Part shown: one piece after another, positions 30,525 to 36,668 of the stretch
How positions within the stretch are numbered: the first letter of the stretch is position 1
Layout of the letters: the number at the start of each line of letters is the position of its first letter
Assembly: GCA_015661395.1 (NCBI GenBank)
Contig: JACWML010000013.1
Location: forward strand, 1 to 36,668
Direction: 5' to 3'
Source of the DNA: Methanomicrobia archaeon
Lineage (GTDB): Archaea > Halobacteriota > Bog-38 > Methanoflorentales > Methanoflorentaceae
DNA length: 36,668 nucleotides
Translations under genes and position numbers: made by a program
Notes under the pieces: model-generated
Database searches by the model: none
Seen by the model: the letters and a program-made list of their open reading frames with translations, nothing else
What the model was told of the DNA's origin: nothing

Positions 30525-30789
30525 CACGGTCACCTCCAAACCAGACTGCGCAAGAAAGTTTCTTAAGGCCGCGTGAGACGGGCTTTGTGTGCGAAAGCGT
30601 GACCACAACTTTGCGTCACACTCCCTGCACAAGCGGACACCGTTCAGTGACAACTCCCATACGTCTATCGCTTCTGTAAGATGTTATTCTGGCATCTTAG
30701 GCGCCGGCAAGACTTCCTTCTTGAATCCAGAAAACCCAGGCAGCCGACATCAGGATCAGGCTCGAATAGAAAGCTTGATACAGTTAAGA

Positions 30790-31611
30790 ATGTCACATAT
30801 CGCTTGTATGGCGCACAAGGGTGAAGCGCATCTAACGATCGTCACGAAGCTGCTTGAGGAGATACGCATGCAAGATTCGGTGCAGACCATCGTTGTCGAG
30901 GCTAACAAGATACTCCACGGAAAAAGCGGTGCCACTCGCCAAATCGATATCTACTGGGAGTTTGTGACGGGCGCAACGGCGTGCAAGTGTGCAATAGAAG
31001 CAAAACATTGGGATAAGCCAGTCAGTCGAAGAGAACTCAGCAAGTTCCGTGCAGTGCTTAATGATTTGCAAGGGCAGCACAAGGGGGTATTCGTCGCATC
31101 GAGCGGGTATCAAAAAGGGGCGCACAACTTCGCGGAGCGCTATGGCATTGACGTCTACATTTTTCCCTTCACCATCGAAATGACCAACGATGAGGTTACC
31201 TTTTTTATCCCCAAATTTGAACATATCGCACCAGTATTTGACGAAGAATGGATAGAGAGCGTCTTGATGCCTAAGCTCCGAGAGGGGGCGTCTTTAGAGA
31301 TTAACGCGCGCAGTCCTGACGAACAAACGCGTCTTTTTGATGAGCACTACGCCGCTAAGACCGTACGAGAGGTCCTTCACGAACACTACTTGGCTGAGAT
31401 ACGAGAGGTGCCCGCTCACGAAATCTGCATACGGTTTGATCGGCCAACGTATGTTGATACCGGCGATCAAAACGTGCCGATGTTGAGGGTGAACGGCTTA
31501 GACGCGCTTTTTTCTGTAACGTCGCGCGTTGAGACCTTCAAACGCGTTTCGAAGGATTACGCGCACGGCGCGGTCGAATTCATGCTCACCGACGCGCTCA
31601 CTGGGCAGTAG
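30790..31611 (+). CDS. PD-(D/E)XK restriction-endonuclease-like protein (Mrr type)
   Basis: The protein has 273 aa from the chosen ATG; the frame is open further upstream (to 30589) and the start has no ribosome binding site. The nuclease core is visible as RQIDIYWEF (Asp53) and CAIEAKHW (Glu70, Lys72), the PD-(D/E)XK pattern. VFVASSGYQKGAHNFAER then IDVYIF follows, as in Mrr-like endonucleases. The C-terminal ~130 residues are unassigned and could recognise DNA. No methyltransferase or helicase adjoins it, so this is not a complete restriction-modification locus. It may act on modified DNA or be a remnant defence gene. Confidence 0.75.
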   Translation: MSHIACMAHKGEAHLTIVTKLLEEIRMQDSVQTIVVEANKILHGKSGATRQIDIYWEFVTGATACKCAIEAKHWDKPVSRRELSKFRAVLNDLQGQHKGVFVASSGYQKGAHNFAERYGIDVYIFPFTIEMTNDEVTFFIPKFEHIAPVFDEEWIESVLMPKLREGASLEINARSPDEQTRLFDEHYAAKTVREVLHEHYLAEIREVPAHEICIRFDRPTYVDTGDQNVPMLRVNGLDALFSVTSRVETFKRVSKDYAHGAVEFMLTDALTGQ

Positions 31612-32640
31612 TCCGACCGCTTAAAGCAGAGACTCACGAGTGGAGCAAACAAAGCCAAACCGTCTCGTCCCGTTTTTTCCTAGCGCCTGCGTAGGCGTCG
31701 AGCATGACTAGGTTCATCACGAGATGATGATGCCGCGTTCAAAGGCGAATTCTTGTAGTTCGAATTGAATGCTCGCGCCGACATCCAACGGCTGAGTGAC
31801 CGCAAAAAACGTTTATCTCTAGTGCGACACCTGCTTTAGGTGGGGTCCAATGACGCGCGAAAAGAAGGTTTTGGTGAATCTATGCCATTTAATGGCTTTT
31901 ACGCTGGTTGCCGGAAACTCCAACGTCAGCGCCGTTTTTCAAAGTGGGGCTGGGTTTACGATCATGTATCCCGCACGCCCCGCCTGTTCACACCTCCAAG
32001 TTGCCCACCTGCGGCTTAAGATAAACAGGTTTAGAACGAAAATAGCGATTTTCTTGTCTCTAGTTATGCAGTTTTGTTTGCCCGTTTAGCAGTTATCGCG
32101 AGGCCGTAAAAAAAACCGAGAGATGCCTGCGCTTACAGAAAGGTCCCTTTTACTATTGGACGGTCTTGTAACGAAGGCTGCGATCAAACGTAGTCGTGAG
32201 TCGTGTCTGGCGTTCTTCCACTGCACGTGGGCGCAAATAGAAGGCGCGCGGCCAATACAGAGCTTGAGCCCGCCGCAAGACGGATTGTTCGAGGTAGCCC
32301 ACTGGGCGGGCTCGTGCTCTTCAGCATCGACACGCCTATGCTGTGTAGATCGTATTTAACAGTCTTCCGCGCGGTGTGAAAGTTTTGCAGCATTGACCAA
32401 AGCAGCGTAAGGCCCCTGGTTAGGCCAACCGTCCGCACAGCGAATAGGACGTCGCTCGCGTTGCGGCGTCTTTTTTTAGCTTCACAATACGGTCGATACT
32501 GAGCTGAACCGAACAAGAGGAATGAAGAGCGTTTTGCTGGCAGCTTTGAGATTACCTTGTGTATTCTCCGAGCTTTCCGTCACCCTCACCGGGTCGCCAA
32601 AAGGGCCGGACGCGCAGCTAACGATAACACTTAAATTAGG
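31612..32640. other. Gene-poor stretch of about 1 kb
   Basis: No confident gene is seen. A + strand frame at 31850-32089 (79 aa) has TAGGTGGGG upstream and a TATA-like cgtttatctc at 31809, but its sequence looks random after a hydrophobic start. On the minus strand a short protein-like remnant (DVGASIQFELQEFAFERG) ends near 31719. A hairpin cgcct-gcgt-aggcg occurs near 31684-31699. Confidence 0.4.
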
Positions 32641-33447
32641 TTAGCGTCTCCCAGTAAAGATATCAAGGTCGATTGCGTTCCCCATCGCAGTATATCCCGC
32701 CGGGTTCGGATGCACGCCGTCAGACATTACGAGCGCTGGATTTGAATGTCCGGGATTCAGTGGGTTGTCTATGACTGCATAAAAATCGATGAGGGGGTAT
32801 CCCTTCAAATTAGCGTACTCGGCTATCCACGCGTTCAAACTATCCCGTTCGGCTAGGTGGTAACTGTTGGGTATGACGGTACACAGCACAGGCACGGCGC
32901 CGTAGGATTCGACACGAGTGCACATCGCTTTGATATTTGCCTGTGTCGTTGCAAGCGGTACCTCACCATTTGCGAGGTCATTAGTACCGCCCATTATAAT
33001 GACGAAATGCGGGTTTAACGCGAGGGCCGCATCTGTACGGGCGAGCATATCCGCCGTTTTAGCCCCACCAACGCCCTGATCGACTACCTTCCAATTGCCG
33101 CCGAGCCGTGCTTGGAGATGATACGGCCAGTTGTTGGGGGCAGAAAACCCTTCCGTAATTGAATCCCCGATGCAAACTACAAGGTGCGCGTGCAGCGGGT
33201 GCGGCGAAGCGGTTGGAGACGGGCTGGTGCTGTCGCTGCTACCGAGGCTAAACGTGCCCGCGCTTGGGAACCCCCAACCGCCGCCGGACGGTAAACCCCA
33301 ACCGCCGCCGGACGGTAAACCCCATACATTAGGACTGGGAAAACCAAAACCGAGCACAGGAACTACCAATATGACAATTGCGATACTCGCTGCTAGTTTC
33401 TGCTTCATAAACCAATTCGCAAGACGAGAGCGATGCAACTTAAACAT
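32641..33447 (-). CDS. Exported SGNH/GDSL-type esterase-like hydrolase
   Basis: The 268-aa protein has an N-terminal signal/anchor (KLAASIAIVILVVPVLGFGF), a Trp/Gly/Pro linker with GLPSGGGW repeated twice, a Ser/Pro stretch and an SGNH hydrolase domain from about residue 88. All blocks are present: GDSITEG (Ser), QGVGGAKTADM (Gly), GGTNDL (Asn) and SDGVHPN (Asp/His). It probably removes acyl or acetyl groups from extracellular polysaccharide or lipid; the substrate is not known. Possible starts are the ATG at 33447 and an ATG at 33408, both without a clear ribosome binding site. Confidence 0.88.
   Translation of the reverse strand: MFKLHRSRLANWFMKQKLAASIAIVILVVPVLGFGFPSPNVWGLPSGGGWGLPSGGGWGFPSAGTFSLGSSDSTSPSPTASPHPLHAHLVVCIGDSITEGFSAPNNWPYHLQARLGGNWKVVDQGVGGAKTADMLARTDAALALNPHFVIIMGGTNDLANGEVPLATTQANIKAMCTRVESYGAVPVLCTVIPNSYHLAERDSLNAWIAEYANLKGYPLIDFYAVIDNPLNPGHSNPALVMSDGVHPNPAGYTAMGNAIDLDIFTGRR
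33272..33319. repeat. 24-bp tandem repeat inside the SGNH hydrolase gene
   Basis: Two exact copies of a 24-bp unit (33272-33295, 33296-33319) encode GLPSGGGW twice in the linker before the catalytic domain. A diverged third unit (GFPSAG) adjoins. Confidence 0.9.
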
Positions 33448-33859
33448 TGCTATTTTCAACGTAAAGCTAGTTTTACACCCCTTTCTACAAGCCTCTGCGC
33501 CGGCCCAAACAACGACGGAACGATTAGAACGGTTCTTGTGCTTAACAAAAGGGAAGGTAGTGCAATGATTTGCTCTATTTGCCTTAGTGTGTACAAACAG
33601 TAGCGATTATCGTTATTATTGATTTGGATCATCTCATCCCTTCAAGGCGCAAAATCGATTTTTTAAGCCGTGCCTAGTCACTAGTTTGAACGGGCCTAGA
33701 AATCGCTCTAAATCGAAAGAACAAATGCAAGGTAGACGGAAAAAATAGGCCTAAACCACGGGACCTACCGGCTTTTTTTTTAATGGCCCGAAAAACATGA
33801 AAACACTAAAGAAAGAGAATAGGAAATGTTAAGTCAGGATTACAAAGGGGGATTAATCA
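33448..33859. other. A/T-rich non-coding stretch before the Lrp-like gene
   Basis: No gene is seen. There is a poly-T tract at about 33772-33782 after ctaccggc and an A-rich leader before the AAGGGGGAT ribosome binding site at 33845. Confidence 0.5.
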
Positions 33860-34105
33860 ATGCTAATTGGGTTCACAATGATGAACGTTAATCGGGGCGC
33901 AGAATACGAAGTGTGGCAGGAACTAGTGAAGATTAGTGGCGTAACAAGAGCTGTGCATGTTTTTGGAGAGTTTGATTATGTCGCCATCATCGAAGCGAAC
34001 GAACTTTCCGAGTTGAACCGCGTGGTTGATGACATAAAGCTCATTCAAGGGGTTACGACGACACGCACGTTTGTTGAACATCAGCTTCCATTTATGAAAA
34101 AATAA
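33860..34105 (+). CDS. Stand-alone Lrp/AsnC ligand-binding (RAM) domain protein
   Basis: The 81-aa protein is one alpha/beta RAM domain of the Lrp/AsnC family. It has IGFTMMNVNRGAEYEVWQEL, then VTRAVHVFGEFDYVAIIEA, then IKLIQGVTTTRTFV. The DNA-binding helix-turn-helix found in full Lrp proteins is absent, so this is a single-domain member. Such proteins bind amino acids or form oligomers that may modulate other regulators. AAGGGGGAT precedes the ATG with good spacing. No amino-acid gene is adjacent. Confidence 0.88.
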   Translation: MLIGFTMMNVNRGAEYEVWQELVKISGVTRAVHVFGEFDYVAIIEANELSELNRVVDDIKLIQGVTTTRTFVEHQLPFMKK

Positions 34106-34299
34106 AAGAACGACCAGTATAGCTCTTCGTTATGTACGTTCGAATAACGGCAAAAATGAACTTTATCGTTAATTTGCCAACGCCACATGGGAGGCTCAGA
34201 TTCGTGCAATGACAGCTTTAATGGTCTCGTTTGGAACTGTCTGGACTGCCGAGCCGTTTTTTAAAGAAGTGCAAGAGCGGTTCGGAATAGGTCGCCGTT

Positions 34300-34455
34300 C
34301 TAAATGCGCCCCCCTAGCCGCTTTACCAGTTCGTCGTCAAATCTGTAAATATCTGGCACTATTCTTTCAGGACGTATTTTCTCGCGGAGTTCTTTACAAC
34401 ACGCCTCAAGTTGCTCAACTCGCTTTTTTAACTCCTCAACATCGTCTTCGATCAA
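34300..34455 (-). CDS. Small coiled-coil protein, 51 aa
   Basis: The protein reads MIEDDVEELKKRVEQLEAC, then CKELREKIRPERIVPDIYR, then FDDELVKRLGGRI. A heptad-like coiled coil (EELKKRVEQLEACCKEL) with paired cysteines is followed by a short conserved-looking tail. The TTG at 34455 is chosen because GAGGTGA lies 5 nt upstream, the same arrangement as in the RDD genes. No family is recognised. It probably oligomerises. Confidence 0.6.
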   Translation of the reverse strand: MIEDDVEELKKRVEQLEACCKELREKIRPERIVPDIYRFDDELVKRLGGRI

Positions 34456-34628
34456 GTTCGTCACCTCTCTGCATTGTGACAAGCGTTAGCTACAATCAGG
34501 GATTAAAGACCTTGCGTCGGTTTCAAGCATGGTATATTACAGTTCTGGCAGTTAAAGTCAACTAATTAGCGCGTCCTATGGTCCCCGCATAGGGTTGGAG
34601 GCGTCGAGTATCGCTAAGCGCGGGGGCA

Positions 34629-35429
34629 TTACACGCATAGATGAACAATAGATAAAGCGTTGGTCAGGTCGCTCGCGTCTATGTTTTCTAAGGTTTGCTC
34701 TCCCCACGCTGGATCTCGAGGAATTAAGTAGGCCGGAGTCTGGTCAATGAGCTTAAGGCGGCTATCCCATTGGGTAATGACGCGTGCGTCCTCCAACTCC
34801 CACTTCACTTCTACGTCCATATCAACGGACTTTAATGAGTCATTAACAATCGACGCCCCGAGCTTAGAGCTCGCCTCACAGATAAGCTCTGCTCCCGGTA
34901 GCGCATCAGCGAGTGATGAGAAAAAGCGCTTGATCTCTGCCTCTTCAAAGAACCACAAAATGCCCTTTGCTAATATGAAGATGCCGTTATCGGTGTGACC
35001 CATGTCAGCACACCAGCTCGTGTCAAACAGCGACTTGGCGATGTACTTGACTCGATCGGTTTCAGGCAGCAACTGCTTGCGCAGAGCGATCACGTTCGGG
35101 AGATCGAGATCGTACCATTCAATGGATCCGTTATCGACCCTGTAAAAGGCTGTGTCGAGGCCTGCGCCGAGATTCATTATCGACGCATCAGGATGTGTGC
35201 TGATGTACGTTCGAAGCTTATCGTCGAACTGCCGCGCTCGTGCCGCAGATCTGAAGCTATCCTCAACAGTGAAGCGCTGCTCGAAGATTGAAAAATCGTA
35301 GTCAAGATGATTGACGAGCTCAATAGCTTTAACATCGTTCAGTAGCTCAGGGTGTGCTTTGCTTGCCTGTGCTCTGTGCCACAGCGAGACTACCAACGTC
35401 TTCTCAAGTGAACTGAGCTCAGCGCTCAT
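34629..35429 (-). CDS. LCM-type SAM-dependent methyltransferase
   Basis: The 266-aa protein matches the leucine carboxyl methyltransferase-like (LCM) family. It has an N-terminal helical cap with ARARQFDDKLRTYI, SAM motif I MNLGAGLDTAFYRVD (about 84-98), the acidic motif EWYDLDLPNVIALRK and the ILAKGILWFFEE segment. Prokaryotic members are mostly O-methyltransferases of small molecules; the substrate is unknown. The ATG at 35429 has no ribosome binding site. It stands alone, with non-coding sequence on both sides. Confidence 0.87.
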   Translation of the reverse strand: MSAELSSLEKTLVVSLWHRAQASKAHPELLNDVKAIELVNHLDYDFSIFEQRFTVEDSFRSAARARQFDDKLRTYISTHPDASIMNLGAGLDTAFYRVDNGSIEWYDLDLPNVIALRKQLLPETDRVKYIAKSLFDTSWCADMGHTDNGIFILAKGILWFFEEAEIKRFFSSLADALPGAELICEASSKLGASIVNDSLKSVDMDVEVKWELEDARVITQWDSRLKLIDQTPAYLIPRDPAWGEQTLENIDASDLTNALSIVHLCV

Positions 35430-35611
35430 AATTCATTGAGAGATGAAATAGATGTGATAAAGCTTTTGTGAGCGCGTAGGATGAACGTATAAGTCGGCGC
35501 TGCCTGAGCACGGTTATCCTATATGCAATATAGAATTTGAGCAAATCTGACTAGACTTAAACGGACTCAAGCAACGCTAGGTGGTCAATGAAGCAACGGC
35601 TTTGCAAGTGC

Positions 35612-35911
35612 TTAGCGCTGAATGCCTATCTTCTTCGCCCACGCGGTCATATCTGAGAGCTTCAGCACGGGGTGCACCTTCACCTTGCCAACGAGCCTGA
35701 ATGGTTCCAAGGCAGTGTTCAAGGCTTCGTTGTCGTTTGTATCAACAACCAAGAACCACAAGTGGCCTGGTGCATCGGTATATGCCTCAGTGAGGGTAAC
35801 GCCGGACCGCTCCACGTGTTCGACGACCTTAGCAATGAAATCTTCATCACGTCGCACAAGTCCTCCCGGACAGTCTTCAGCGGTATGCTTAGCAACGACC
35901 ATAAAGAGCAA
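35612..35911 (-). CDS. Small alpha/beta-barrel-like protein (DUF3303-like)
   Basis: The 99-aa protein starts MLFMVVAKHTAEDCPGG and has VERSGVTLTEAYTDAPGHLW followed by FLVVDTNDNEALNTALEPF and VKVHPVLKLSDM. This ferredoxin-like alpha/beta pattern resembles dimeric-barrel proteins such as DUF3303. The assignment is from memory of the pattern. A perfect GGAGGTGA lies 4 nt before a TTG (35911), used here as the start; an in-frame GTG (35914) is one codon earlier and an ATG four codons later. A TATA-like gatataaac lies upstream at about 35957-35966. The function is unknown. Confidence 0.75.
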   Translation of the reverse strand: MLFMVVAKHTAEDCPGGLVRRDEDFIAKVVEHVERSGVTLTEAYTDAPGHLWFLVVDTNDNEALNTALEPFRLVGKVKVHPVLKLSDMTAWAKKIGIQR

Positions 35912-36234
35912 CACATCACCTCCACAGACAGCTGGCAGCGGGTTGTGCTGGCGTGTTTATATCTCTTCCCGCTTTTTTGGACCGCTTGAGGTCTAGATTG
36001 CCGCTGTGCATAGCATTTGTCAGTGCTTACGCGCGTCTGTGATGTATGACGCAGAAGTTTACCGCGGTAAGCTTTGCTCTGACCGTGCGCCTCGCTTTGC
36101 TTATCCCCTCAGCCAGATAGCAGCGACACTTTCGTGGTGGCTTTTTCCCAGCACCCAATCCCTGATTTCAGTGTGTAGTGCTGTTCGTCTCTTACCCTAG
36201 TAAACCTGCTTTAATGGAAAAGCACATGGTTAAG
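35912..36234. other. Intergenic stretch holding the promoter of the DUF3303-like gene
   Basis: No gene is seen. A minus-strand TATA-like element lies at about 35955-35968. The rest (36000-36234) shows no ORF of protein-like character. Confidence 0.5.
35955..35968 (-). promoter_or_regulatory. Probable promoter of the DUF3303-like gene
   Basis: On the minus strand gggaagagatataaacacg combines a BRE-like purine stretch and a TATA box. The expected start is near 35935, giving a ~25-nt leader with the GGAGGTGA site. Confidence 0.5.
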
Positions 36235-36668
36235 CTACGTTCTAGAGACGGTGACTGAAGCCAGCGTTACGCATCCTGAGGGGAGGGCAGGCAACCCCGG
36301 ATAATCACCGCTCGACTCACTGGCCGCTTGGTATAGTAAGAGAATCTCGTTGGCGTTTTGGTCTGCAGCGAGCGCAGTAATATCATACCTTCCGCTGGTC
36401 TCAAAATCTCCCATTGACCGTTTGAGGAGACAGCAACGGGTCCATCTTGTGGGTAATGGCGGTTCGCGTTGTAATCATATAATGCAAGCCATAGCCAATA
36501 TTGTCCTCCCCCAATGTTTTGGGCCGTGCCCTTAACAAATACTGAGTTTTCCACCCGCGTATTATTAGTGGGGGTTGTAATGGTAGCTGCTGGAATTCCA
36601 GGTATATACTCAGGTTGATGAACGAATGGCATAGGAAAAGGTTGCGGAGGGCTGTGACTTAAGTTTTT
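36235..36668 (-). pseudogene. Frameshifted Ig-like surface protein (5' end outside window)
   Basis: The frame is open from the window edge through a Pro-rich linker (SHSPPQPFPMPFVHQPEY) into an extracellular Ig-like domain. That domain reads ITTPTNNTRVENSVFVKGTA, then GGQYWLWLALYDYNANRHYP, then PVAVSSNGQW. After NGQW the frame turns into unlikely sequence ending at 36267. The neighbouring frame continues naturally as GDFETSGRYDITALAADQNA, then NEILLLYQAASES, to a TAG at 36235. One extra G in the tgggag run (36409-36414) would restore a single protein. It may be a true frameshift, phase variation or an assembly error. Confidence 0.65.

Noticed and set aside
30589-30789. P-loop-like GAGKTS in the upstream extension of the nuclease frame
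   Set aside because: The surrounding residues do not form an NTPase and there is no ribosome binding site; it is probably untranslated sequence.
31850-32089. 79-codon frame with a plausible ribosome binding site
   Set aside because: The TATA and GGTGGGG spacing is suggestive, but the protein lacks any consistent pattern after the first 28 residues; left as a note in the gene-poor stretch.
34209-34565. 118-codon + strand frame
   Set aside because: It is antisense to the better-supported 51-aa coiled-coil gene and has Leu/Ser-rich shadow composition.

Overview
The window is archaeal, most likely from the euryarchaeal Methanomicrobia or relatives such as methanogens or anaerobic methane/alkane oxidisers. 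Support comes from an archaeal lipid-type UbiA prenyltransferase, an archaeal-length PRPP synthetase, aspartate dehydrogenase plus NadC for NAD synthesis, a Ski2-like helicase with N-terminal zinc cysteines, a COG1497-type regulator, a CBS gene between argC and argJ, archaeal TATA-type promoters, and strong GGAGGTGA ribosome binding sites that often precede GTG or TTG starts. The genus cannot be read from the sequence.

Layout. 1-607: 3' end of a Ser/Thr-rich surface protein with a 12-bp tandem repeat and a C-terminal membrane anchor. 787-3453 (+): argC, a two-CBS-domain gene and argJ (arginine synthesis). 3457-7192 (-): two winged-helix regulators and the helicase. 7311-9578 (+): hypF ([NiFe]-hydrogenase maturation). 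9639-11825 (-): nadX, ubiA and a bactofilin-like gene, divergent from nadC (11876-12688, +). 12685-15259: a cysteine desulfurase-like gene, a Nudix hydrolase and prs. nadC/desulfurase and Nudix/prs are convergent pairs whose stop codons overlap by 4 nt.

15555-18925 (-): four tandem paralogues of a zinc-ribbon plus RDD membrane protein. Three share an upstream promoter element and three end in hairpins with T-rich tails. 19442-20416 (-): a methyltransferase and a 51-aa zinc-ribbon protein. 20635-24482 (-): the most interesting part, a nitrogenase-like cassette with NifD-like and NifK-like subunits, a NifH-like ATPase and a 55-aa Cys protein. All P-cluster-type cysteines and a NifD Cys275-like cysteine are visible, but no nif biosynthesis genes are nearby. 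It looks like an uncharacterised nitrogenase-like (group IV-type) reductase.

24855-36668 is accessory in character: gene-poor, with many small proteins. It holds a decayed secreted gene, a surface protein, a small coiled-coil gene with a probably leaderless transcript, an ABC-2 exporter (ATPase plus permease), an AbrB-like protein, a Met/His-rich small protein behind a TATA box and palindrome, a tail-anchored mini-protein, a PD-(D/E)XK nuclease, an exported SGNH hydrolase, a lone Lrp-type ligand-binding domain, a small coiled-coil protein, an LCM-type methyltransferase, a dimeric-barrel-like protein, and a frameshifted Ig-like surface protein running off the end. No tRNA, rRNA, CRISPR array or intact insertion sequence was recognised.
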